Shown: one piece after another, positions 1-4,539 of the stretch
Position numbering within the stretch: the stretch's first letter is position 1
Layout: each line of letters starts with the position of its first letter
Assembly: GCA_026387995.1 (NCBI GenBank)
Contig: JAPLKQ010000028.1
Location: 1 to 5,089 of the forward strand
Origin: Bacillota bacterium
Lineage (GTDB): Bacteria; Bacillota_I; Bacilli_A; RFN20; CAG-826
DNA: 5,089 nt
Direction of reading: 5' to 3'
Program-made: the position numbers and the translations under genes
The notes under the pieces: generated by a model
Told to the model about the DNA's origin: nothing
The model's input: only the letters and a program-made list of their open reading frames with translations
Databases searched by the model: none

Positions 1-356
1 TGGGCGCATAAGGTCATGCTGGCGTCGACCGTATCGGTCACGAAATCCCACGGGTTCGTTCCCGCGGTATCCGTGGACCAACTGGTTAAGGTATATCCGG
101 GACGTTTGACCGTGGTCGGCTCCGTCGCTAAAGCGCCAGGCGTCACCGTCTGTGCTCCGGGCGGGTCATAGGCGAGATATCCATTCAAATCGAAGTGAAC
201 GGAATACTGAAGCGTCTGACTCGTGTTCGTGATCGAAGAAGACGAACTGCTGGAGCCCGGCGTGCAGCCATGGAGAAAAAAGAAAACGGCCGCAATGATG
301 ATGATCAAAAGCAGTAAACCGATCAGGCTACCGCGACGTCGACGGAATCGCCACAT
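1..356 (-). CDS. Lipoprotein with InlB B-repeat (Flg_new-type), N-terminal part
   Basis: This is the first 118 residues of a secreted, lipid-anchored surface protein; the rest lies beyond the left edge. The start is the ATG at 354-356, with a GGAAG ribosome site (365-369) 8 nt upstream. The N-terminus is a lipoprotein signal peptide: a basic stretch WRFRRRR (residues 2-8), a hydrophobic core of Leu, Ile, Val and Phe (11-28) and a lipobox L-H-G-C with the lipidated Cys at 31. The His at -2 is not usual. A linker with seven serines in a row (35-41) follows. Residues about 51-118 fit the InlB B-repeat pattern: a VHFDLNG strand, then GYTLTSWSTDTAG, then a DFVTDTVDASMTLCA end. Such repeats occur in cell-surface adhesion or matrix proteins of Bacillota. 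The protein probably sits on the outer face of the membrane. Its exact function is unknown, and more repeats may follow in the missing part. The gene is divergent from trhA. Confidence 0.82.
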   Translation of the reverse strand, partial: MWRFRRRRGSLIGLLLLIIIIAAVFFFLHGCTPGSSSSSSSITNTSQTLQYSVHFDLNGYLAYDPPGAQTVTPGALATEPTTVKRPGYTLTSWSTDTAGTNPWDFVTDTVDASMTLCA

Positions 357-375
357 ATATATCACTTCCAAAACA

Positions 376-384
376 AGTATAACA
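376..384 (-). promoter_or_regulatory. Candidate extended -10 promoter for the lipoprotein gene
   Basis: On the minus strand the sequence reads TGTTATACT, an extended -10 (TGn) with TATACT matching five of six consensus bases. No good -35 hexamer lies 17 nt upstream, which an extended -10 can tolerate. A start about 7 nt downstream would leave a leader of only about a dozen bases, just enough to hold the GGAAG ribosome site, so the assignment is tentative. Confidence 0.35.
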
Positions 385-412
385 TCCCCGAATTAGAAAT
401 AAATAACCAATG

Positions 413-426
413 TGTGAGCGCTTTTA
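413..426 (+). promoter_or_regulatory. Weak cre-like (CcpA) site
   Basis: TGTGAGCGCTTTTA resembles the Bacillota catabolite-responsive element TGNAANCGNNNNCA. It has the central CG and the TG start but deviates at the fourth position and at the C near the end. It lies between the two divergent promoters. A single degenerate match in a short AT-rich region can arise by chance. Confidence 0.2.
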
Positions 427-433
427 TGCCCTC

Positions 434-454
434 ATCTAGTTTTCCATACTAGAT
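434..454. promoter_or_regulatory. Perfect palindrome, possible operator
   Basis: ATCTAGT (434-440) and ACTAGAT (448-454) are exact reverse complements separated by 7 bp. The element sits in the 174-bp gap between the divergent lipoprotein and trhA genes, and its right arm overlaps the proposed -35 hexamer of trhA. The geometry suits a dimeric repressor. There is no T-tract after it, so a terminator is unlikely. Confidence 0.4.
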
Positions 455-478
455 ATTCGTTCGGGTTTGTGTTAAATT
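450..478 (+). promoter_or_regulatory. Candidate promoter for trhA
   Basis: TAGATA (450-455, four of six matches to TTGACA) is followed after a 17-bp spacer by TAAATT (473-478, four of six), preceded by TGT to give an extended -10. The predicted start near 485 gives a leader of about 45 nt before the ATG at 531. A second TATAAA at 500-505 lacks a -35 partner. Confidence 0.35.
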
Positions 479-530
479 ATGTTGTCGAAAAAGAAACCCT
501 ATAAAGGCCACTCATAAGGAGACTGAATTT

Positions 531-1163
531 ATGCCACTGACTAAAAAACAATCGATGGGCGAAGAAATCGCGAACGCCATCTCGCACGGCGCCGGCGCCG
601 TCTTCGGCATCGTCGCGTTAATCCTCATGCTCATCAAGAGTTCTTCCGCTTTGGAAGTCATCTCGAGCATCGTCTTTGGTTTCGGCATCATCATGCTCTA
701 TACGATGAGCACGCTCTACCACGCTTTTAAGAAAGACAGTGTCGTCAAGAACGTCTTTAAACGTTTGGATCACTCTTCCGTATACCTTCTTATCGGCGCG
801 ACCTATTCGCCGATCTATATCTTAGTGTTAGCGAAACCTTTAGGCTGGATTTTGCTGATCGCCTCGTGGGCCGTCATCATCGCCGGCATCGTGCTCAAGG
901 CCACCATCATCAATAAGTTCACGTATGTCCACCTCGCGATGTACTTGATCCTTGGCTGGAGCGGCATCTTCTTCTTTGGTTCCGTCTATGCTTTCTCGAT
1001 CCCGGCCTTCTATCTCATCCTTGGCGGAGGCATCGCCTATACCGTCGGGGTCATCTTCTATGCCCTACGGTTATTTAAGTACTCGCACTTCGTCTGGCAC
1101 CTCTTCGTGCTCATCGGCACGGTGCTCCACTTCATCGCCATCTATTTTTACTTGTTCCGATAA
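531..1163 (+). CDS. trhA: TrhA / hemolysin III (PAQR) family membrane protein
   Basis: This 210-residue integral membrane protein of the HlyIII/PAQR family has the usual full length for bacterial members. It has about seven membrane segments, the first near residues 21-36. Family marks are EEIANAISHG at the N-terminus (11-20), S60-x3-H64 in the STLYH motif, LDHSSVYLLIGATYSP (79-94) with D80, and the C-terminal H186-x3-H190 followed by H200. In PAQR proteins the conserved Ser, Asp and His residues form a metal-binding, hydrolase-like centre inside the bundle. Bacterial TrhA proteins are linked to membrane fluidity and lipid homeostasis. The old name hemolysin III should not be read as proof of haemolysis. 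The ATG at 531 has AAGGAG (516-521) 9 nt upstream. The gene seems monocistronic, with its own promoter region and a strong terminator 20 nt after the stop. Confidence 0.93.
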   Translation: MPLTKKQSMGEEIANAISHGAGAVFGIVALILMLIKSSSALEVISSIVFGFGIIMLYTMSTLYHAFKKDSVVKNVFKRLDHSSVYLLIGATYSPIYILVLAKPLGWILLIASWAVIIAGIVLKATIINKFTYVHLAMYLILGWSGIFFFGSVYAFSIPAFYLILGGGIAYTVGVIFYALRLFKYSHFVWHLFVLIGTVLHFIAIYFYLFR

Positions 1164-1183
1164 GCGAAAAAGCGCATTTCGCG

Positions 1184-1209
1184 GAACCCGGTCTCGGGTT
1201 CTTTTTTTT
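1184..1209 (+). terminator. Intrinsic terminator of trhA
   Basis: GAACCCG (1184-1190) pairs with CGGGTTC (1195-1201) around a GTCT loop and is followed by eight T residues (1202-1209). A smaller inverted repeat, GCGAAA/TTTCGC (1164-1182), lies between the stop codon and this hairpin. The insertion sequence begins at or just after the end of the T-tract. Confidence 0.92.
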
Positions 1210-1253
1210 AGACCGTAAGTAGCCAAAGTTAATTCCGTTTTCCTTCACCGAAG
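1209..1253 (+). repeat. Left terminal inverted repeat of the IS
   Basis: This arm matches the reverse complement of 2689-2733. From 1223 to 1253 the two arms are identical; at 1221 A faces T, and at 1213-1214 CC faces TT. The identical core begins GCCAAAGTTAATTCCG and ends CACCGAAG. Beyond 1253 the arms resemble each other only loosely (CGATTTT against TGCATTTT). Confidence 0.9.
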
Positions 1254-1259
1254 CGATTT

Positions 1260-1298
1260 TGTCAAAGCAATAAGCATTTTGCTCTTTATTTTTTGACA
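1260..1298. repeat. Imperfect inverted repeat in the IS left end
   Basis: TGTCAAA (1260-1266) and TTTGACA (1292-1298) are exact reverse complements. Inside them AATAA/TTATT and GCA/TGC can also pair, making a hairpin of about 39 nt. Neither strand has a T-tract directly after it, so it is not a standard terminator. The right arm contains the consensus TTGACA hexamer of the plus-strand promoter candidate. Confidence 0.5.
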
Positions 1299-1322
1299 TA
1301 ACTTTTCCGTTTGTGGTATTTT
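1293..1322 (+). promoter_or_regulatory. Candidate plus-strand promoter inside the IS left end
   Basis: A perfect TTGACA (1293-1298) is followed after 18 bp by TATTTT (1317-1322, four of six) preceded by TGG, giving an extended -10. It points into the 3' end of the transposase gene, opposite to that gene's direction. The expected start is near 1329. It is the best -35 in the window, and no plus-strand coding region follows. Confidence 0.4.
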
Positions 1323-1328
1323 AGAGGT

Positions 1329-1496
1329 GCCGAAAGGCGACTGAAAGCGTAACAAAAAACTTGAGCGAAATTCCGTTTGTCAGACTGAATTCCGTTTTAG
1401 AAAAGGGTGATTGCTTTCTGCCGGCGACTGAAACTTTATTTTAAAATGGTGGGTTTCAGCGTGACTAAGTCAGGCCCGATAAGCCTGACTTTTAAT
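1329..1496 (+). ncRNA. Candidate antisense small RNA of the IS tail
   Basis: A transcript from the promoter at 1293-1322 to the terminator-like hairpin at 1467-1491 would be about 165 nt. It would be complementary to the last 60 nt of the transposase gene plus its 3' untranslated region. Visible RNA structure includes a 5' GCC-GAAA-GGC mini-hairpin (1329-1338), CTGAAAC (1428-1434) pairing with GTTTCAG (1453-1459), and the final 9-bp hairpin. The word GACTGAA recurs at 1339, 1383 and 1426. No convincing coding region is seen on this strand. Antisense RNAs control several transposases (IS10, IS30, IS200), but none is recognised here by sequence; the call is an inference from signal order. Confidence 0.3.
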
Positions 1497-2626
1497 TTGT
1501 TCAATAGTTCGTCTCCATAAAAGGCCCTGAAAAGCTGGAAAGGGCAAGCGGATACTGACTTTCTTACGTAAGAATTGACATGGGAAATCATCGTGTCAAT
1601 CTGCGGTTGGTCGTAGCCATTCATCGATGTTCCCTTCGGAATCACGTAGCGGATTAAGGTGTGGTTCTCCTCAATCGCGCCTTTCTGGTAGGAGGAGTAG
1701 GAATCGCAGAAGAATATGCGGGAGAGAGATTCTCCAGTCGAGGGATCGTTCTCGATGGCGAGCGGGTCGCAGAACTCGCCACCCCGGTCGGTCAAAATCA
1801 GGGGGAAGAGCCGCGCATAGTCGGCGGGGCCCAATAGAGCCAGCAAGTCCGAGAAGGCAGCCGACACGTATTCCTTCGACTTCCTCTCGATCAACAACCC
1901 CAACATGAAATGGAAGGCCGTGAAATGGAGCGTGAGAAGGCATTTTTGTGGTCCATCCTGCGGTCCCTCGACGGTATCCATCTCGACGATGCCGAGCCCG
2001 GAGGCGGAGTTCGCGTAGCATTCGATAAAATCGAGATAGGACCTTCCTTTGCGAATTTCCAGGAGGTCGATTTTGGCGGCGTGGCTCTTCCGCGGCTTCA
2101 GCTTGACCTTCCTTCGCAGGTCGACGTTTTGGATCACGGTTTTGTTTTTGTCGACCAAGCGGTAGACGGTCCTTTCGGAACACTTGATCTCTTGGGGATG
2201 GGTGGCGACGATATGATGGATCGACTGTCCTTTATCGACCCCGTTTTTCAGGATGGAGTCGAGGGTGATTTTATTCTCAAGGGTCATGTCGAGACCGGTC
2301 CGGGAGTCGCTTAGGGCGATTGCGTAATTGTCCTGGGCGAGCAAGGCATCATAATAGCGTTTCGTCTTGAACGTGCAATTTCTGTGGGCACAGCCGTTGC
2401 ACACGAAAGGGAATCGGTTCAATTTTTTGCATTCCTCCGGATGCTCCCGGAAAGCAGAACGGCCATTGTCTTTTTTGTTTCTTCGCTTCCTGACCTCTTT
2501 GGAGATCGTTCGTTCGTCTTTGGCGACATCCTTGGCTATTTCTCTAAGAGAAAGCCCTTTGCCGAGGTCTTCCTGGATTTTCACCCGTTCATTTTTTGTC
2601 AGATGTTTGCTGCCTAATCGGTTCAT
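1436..2626 (-). CDS. IS30-family transposase, DDE type
   Basis: This protein cuts and joins the ends of its own insertion sequence. The 396-residue reading starts at the ATG at 2624-2626, because AAAGGAG lies 5 nt upstream; a longer in-frame reading from 2722 begins inside the inverted repeat and has no such site. Residues 9-45 form the IS30-type helix-turn-helix (LTKNERVKI... LSLREIAKDV... ERTISKEV). A cysteine group C66, C76, C79, C84 with H81 may bind metal. The RNase H-like catalytic part has D217 (VEMDTVEG), D280 (LTDRGGEF) and E320 (GAIEENHTLIR), followed by IPKGT. The protein is full length and no catalytic residue is missing, so the element may be active. The first nine arginines use eight AGA, AGG, CGA or CGG codons, unlike ald. 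No clear terminator follows on this strand. Confidence 0.95.
   Translation of the reverse strand: MNRLGSKHLTKNERVKIQEDLGKGLSLREIAKDVAKDERTISKEVRKRRNKKDNGRSAFREHPEECKKLNRFPFVCNGCAHRNCTFKTKRYYDALLAQDNYAIALSDSRTGLDMTLENKITLDSILKNGVDKGQSIHHIVATHPQEIKCSERTVYRLVDKNKTVIQNVDLRRKVKLKPRKSHAAKIDLLEIRKGRSYLDFIECYANSASGLGIVEMDTVEGPQDGPQKCLLTLHFTAFHFMLGLLIERKSKEYVSAAFSDLLALLGPADYARLFPLILTDRGGEFCDPLAIENDPSTGESLSRIFFCDSYSSYQKGAIEENHTLIRYVIPKGTSMNGYDQPQIDTMISHVNSYVRKSVSACPFQLFRAFYGDELLNKLKVRLIGPDLVTLKPTILK
1467..1496 (+). terminator. Terminator-like hairpin on the plus strand within the transposase 3' end
   Basis: AAGTCAGGC (1467-1475) and GCCTGACTT (1483-1491) are exact reverse complements with a 7-nt loop. 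On the plus strand the sequence continues TTAATTT, an interrupted T-tract; on the minus strand no T-run follows. This orientation would stop a transcript antisense to the transposase. It overlaps coding sequence, so the symmetry could be chance. Confidence 0.4.
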
Positions 2627-2631
2627 AAAAA

Positions 2632-2638
2632 CTCCTTT
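2632..2638 (-). promoter_or_regulatory. Ribosome binding site that fixes the transposase start
   Basis: AAAGGAG on the minus strand, then TTTTT, then the ATG at 2626. This strong, well-spaced site favours the 396-residue product over a longer reading starting in the inverted repeat. Confidence 0.85.
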
Positions 2639-2660
2639 CTCGATGGCAGAAAGCAGTTCC

Positions 2661-2722
2661 ATTTTAAAGTTTGCCAAAGAAAAATGCACTTCGGTGAAGG
2701 AAAACGGAATTAACTTTGGCAA
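2661..2722 (-). promoter_or_regulatory. Candidate transposase control region with inverted TTGCCAAAG pair
   Basis: On the minus strand TAAAAT (2661-2666, five of six matches to the -10 consensus) lies 35 nt before the ATG, but the hexamer 17 bp upstream (GTGCAT) is a poor -35. TTGCCAAAG at 2671-2679 is the exact inverse of CTTTGGCAA at 2714-2722, the latter being in the right inverted repeat. The inner copy lies between the putative -10 and -35, where bound transposase could block its own promoter. Confidence 0.3.
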
Positions 2723-2733
2723 CTTACAATCTA
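2689..2733 (-). repeat. Right terminal inverted repeat of the IS
   Basis: Read on the minus strand, this begins TAGATTGTAAGTTGCCAAAG and ends CACCGAAG. It is the partner of the left arm at 1209-1253. It lies upstream of the transposase start and probably contains or borders its control region. Confidence 0.9.
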
Positions 2734-2783
2734 TTTAAAAGTTACACAACGTTCGTTTTTGTTATTCCAAGTCCTTTGTGGAG

Positions 2784-2792
2784 TGCTAGAAT
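2784..2792 (+). promoter_or_regulatory. Candidate extended -10 promoter of ald
   Basis: TGCTAGAAT is an extended -10, with TAGAAT matching five of six bases. The -35 region around 2764-2769 is weak (about three of six). The predicted start near 2799 gives a 40-nt leader carrying AGGGAGGA (2825-2832). The right end of the IS is only about 50 bp upstream of this -10. Confidence 0.5.
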
Positions 2793-2838
2793 AAATATGC
2801 TATTTTCGTCCAACAAATAATCATAGGGAGGATTATTC

Positions 2839-3954
2839 ATGAAAATCGGAGTACCTACCGAAATCAAGAAGTTTGAGTACCGTGTCGGCTTAACGCCGGA
2901 ATCCGTCGCCCTCTACGTTCAGCATGGCCATACCGTCTTCGTCCAAAAGGGCGCCGGGCTTGGCTCCGGTTACCCGGATGAAGAGTATCTCTTCAGCGGC
3001 GCGACCCTCATCGATACCGAAGAAGAATTATTCAAGAAAGCCAACATGATCATCAAGGTCAAGGAACCGCTCGAAAGCGAATACCCCTTGATGCGCGAAG
3101 GCCAAATTATCTATACCTATTTCCATCTCGCCGCTTCCCGCCCGTTGACCGAGGCCTGCCTGAAACAGAAAATCGTCGCCATCGCCTATGAGACGATCAA
3201 AGACGAACATCATGGTTTACCGTGCCTGAAACCGATGAGCGAAGTGGCTGGACGCTTAGCTGTCCAAGAAGGCGCAAAGTACTTAGAGAAACCCTTTGGC
3301 GGACGTGGTGTCCTGCTCGGTGGCGTTCCCGGCGTGAAACCTGGACGCGTCGTCGTGCTCGGCGCAGCCGGTACCGTCGGACGTAACGCCGTGCTCATCG
3401 CCGTCGGCATGCAAGCCGAAGTGGTGGCCATCGATATCTATGAACCTGGATTAGCCTTACTGAAAGCCGAATTCGGCGATGAAATCAAAATTATGAAGAG
3501 CACCCCCGAAGATGTCCTCGAAGCCTTAAAGTGGGCTGACCTCGTCATCAGCGGAATCCTTATCCCTGGCGATGCCGCCCCGAAAATCATTAAACGCGAA
3601 TACCTTAAATTGATGAAACCGGGCAGCGTCATCGTGGACGTCGCGATTGACCAAGGCGGCAGCACGGAAACGAGCCATGTCACCTATCACGACAAACCCA
3701 CCTATGAAGTCGACGGCGTCATCCATTACTGTGTCGGCAACATGCCGGGCGCGGTGCCCCGTACCAGCAGCGAAGCCCTCAATAACGCGACCATCAGCTA
3801 TGGCTTAGCCATCGCCGACTTAGGCTATAAGAAAGCCTTGAAGAAAGACCCCGGATTAATGCTCGGGTTGAACACTTGCTTAGGCGTGCTCACCTGCCAC
3901 CCGGTCGCTGATTTCTTCCACCTCCCGTATATTGACCCGGAGACGATAATCTAG
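2839..3954 (+). CDS. ald: Alanine dehydrogenase
   Basis: Catalyses the reversible NAD-dependent oxidative deamination of L-alanine to pyruvate and ammonium in the cytoplasm, letting the cell use alanine or store nitrogen in it. The 371 residues are close to the family length. Residues at the expected places are R15 and K75 (KVKEP) for substrate binding, H96 (FHLAA) and D271 (VAIDQGG) for catalysis, with D199 at the end of the second strand of the NAD fold. The family blocks MSEVAGRLAVQEGA, GGVPGVKPG, LMKPGSVIVDVAID and NMPGAVPRTSSEALNNAT are present. The glycine loop reads GAAGTVG (175-181), one residue longer than the common GxGxxG, and shifts later numbering by one. The start has GGAGG 7 nt upstream. 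Stops TAG and TGA stand in tandem. All nine arginines use CGT or CGC. No strong terminator follows, so the next gene may be co-transcribed. Confidence 0.97.
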   Translation: MKIGVPTEIKKFEYRVGLTPESVALYVQHGHTVFVQKGAGLGSGYPDEEYLFSGATLIDTEEELFKKANMIIKVKEPLESEYPLMREGQIIYTYFHLAASRPLTEACLKQKIVAIAYETIKDEHHGLPCLKPMSEVAGRLAVQEGAKYLEKPFGGRGVLLGGVPGVKPGRVVVLGAAGTVGRNAVLIAVGMQAEVVAIDIYEPGLALLKAEFGDEIKIMKSTPEDVLEALKWADLVISGILIPGDAAPKIIKREYLKLMKPGSVIVDVAIDQGGSTETSHVTYHDKPTYEVDGVIHYCVGNMPGAVPRTSSEALNNATISYGLAIADLGYKKALKKDPGLMLGLNTCLGVLTCHPVADFFHLPYIDPETII

Positions 3955-3972
3955 TGATTTTCCCTTTTTCTC

Positions 3973-3991
3973 TTTTCTTTTTAAAAGAAAA
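3973..3991. repeat. AT-only palindrome after ald
   Basis: TTTTCTTTTT is followed directly by AAAAGAAAA, a near-perfect palindrome with one C-G pair per arm, inside a pyrimidine-rich run (3957-3982). The stem would be weak and no T-run follows, so it is at best a poor terminator. It leaves open read-through from ald into the gene at 4028. Confidence 0.35.
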
Positions 3992-4013
3992 CGTTTAATC
4001 TAATTAATGCAAC

Positions 4014-4018
4014 GAGGT
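4014..4018 (+). promoter_or_regulatory. Ribosome binding site that fixes the start at 4028
   Basis: GAGGT lies 9 nt before the ATG at 4028. An in-frame ATG at 4007 lies upstream of this site and has no ribosome site of its own, so the seven extra residues are probably not translated. Confidence 0.65.
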
Positions 4019-4027
4019 AAAAAAATT

Positions 4028-4519
4028 ATGAAAAAACCATTATTGACAGTCGGGCTAGTCGCCTTAGCCTTATCACTCCTGATCTGCGGCGGATTATTCC
4101 TCCCGGTCATCAAGGAAACTTTGACGATTGGTTCCGTGAGCGACGTGGCCTACCATACCGGCTTGACCGCCTTATTCGGCGGCACCGCGAACTATGGCGT
4201 CCATTTCACCACCGACTATCTGTTTAGTCTTGGACTTCTCTTCGCCTATGCGACCGCTCTGCTCGGAGGCTTAATCGCCGTCCTGCTCGGCACCCGTCAC
4301 CGTGGCTTCATGATCTTGGCCAGTATGAACTTCTTCGCCGCCATGATCTTACTCATTCTCTCGGTCGTCTTCTTCTGCGGCGCCAACGGATTCAACATCG
4401 CGTCGACCACCCGCGTCTATGTCATGACTTGGGAAATGATCGTCGCTATCGTCCTCGCCGGCCTTGGCGGTCTATGGACGTTCGGCGGTACCTTCGTCGG
4501 GCTCGGACAAGCCAAATAA
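4028..4519 (+). CDS. Hypothetical four-helix membrane protein
   Basis: I do not recognise this 163-residue protein. It has four predicted membrane helices, near residues 5-27, 64-88, 94-118 and 136-160. Between helices 1 and 2 is a 35-residue, probably external, loop with Thr, Gly and His (about 29-63). Between helices 2 and 3 is a short basic turn TRHRG (89-93), expected in the cytoplasm by the positive-inside rule. The end of the first helix contains LICGG, which lacks the small residue before Cys needed for a lipobox, so it is not a lipoprotein. No catalytic motif is visible. It follows ald by 73 bp without a strong terminator between them and is ended by a clear one, so it may share the ald transcript. 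Codon use resembles ald. Confidence 0.8.
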   Translation: MKKPLLTVGLVALALSLLICGGLFLPVIKETLTIGSVSDVAYHTGLTALFGGTANYGVHFTTDYLFSLGLLFAYATALLGGLIAVLLGTRHRGFMILASMNFFAAMILLILSVVFFCGANGFNIASTTRVYVMTWEMIVAIVLAGLGGLWTFGGTFVGLGQAK

Positions 4520-4539
4520 CCGTTTCTTAAATATAAATG

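Larger units (their letters stand above)
1231..1397 (+). repeat. Subterminal direct repeats AATTCCGTTT in the IS left end
   Basis: The ten-base word AATTCCGTTT occurs at 1231-1240 (inside the inverted repeat), 1369-1378 and 1388-1397, all on the plus strand. A shortened copy, TTCCGTTT, is at 1305-1312. The right inverted repeat carries the reverse complement at 2702-2711. Multiple copies of a terminal-repeat word inside one end are consistent with extra transposase binding sites; this role is inferred. Confidence 0.55.
1209..2733. mobile_element. IS30-family insertion sequence, apparently complete
   Basis: The element is about 1.5 kb with long terminal inverted repeats, one intact IS30-type transposase on the minus strand (1436-2626) and non-coding ends. 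The solid inverted repeat is 39 bp (1215-1253 against 2689-2727, one mismatch). Similarity reaches TAGA at 1209 and 2733 on the two sides, giving 42 of 45 matching positions. With those outer limits, TTT stands directly outside both ends, matching the 2-3 bp target duplication typical of IS30 elements, although the left flank is a T-run, so this is weak evidence. The left end holds about 180 bp without a coding region; the right end is short. The insertion separates the trhA terminator from the ald promoter and breaks no gene. Codon use differs from ald, which suggests transfer. Confidence 0.88.

Noticed and set aside
952..1218. 88-residue open frame on the plus strand
   Set aside because: Overlaps trhA in another frame, is Ser/Arg-rich and runs through the trhA terminator.
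1671..2183. 170-residue open frame on the minus strand overlapping the transposase
   Set aside because: It lies fully inside the transposase gene in another frame, is rich in Arg and Pro as frame shadows are, and has no recognisable domain.
1910..2314. 134-residue open frame on the plus strand
   Set aside because: Antisense shadow of the transposase catalytic region; no family features and no ribosome site seen.
2627..2722. N-terminal extension of the transposase by 32 residues
   Set aside because: It would begin inside the terminal inverted repeat and lacks a ribosome site, while AAAGGAG precedes the ATG at 2626.
2367..2738. 123-residue open frame on the plus strand over the transposase start and right IS end
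   Set aside because: Antisense shadow that includes the inverted repeat; no ribosome site and no domain.
2716..2744. Outward hybrid promoter from the right IS end (TTGGCA) into ald
   Set aside because: TTGGCA matches five of six -35 bases, but no -10 hexamer lies 16-18 bp further on in the flank, and ald has its own extended -10.
2799..2838. Riboswitch in the ald leader
   Set aside because: The predicted leader is only about 40 nt and shows no conserved fold.
3028..3726. Several short minus-strand open frames within ald
   Set aside because: All are antisense to a strongly conserved enzyme gene and show no independent features.
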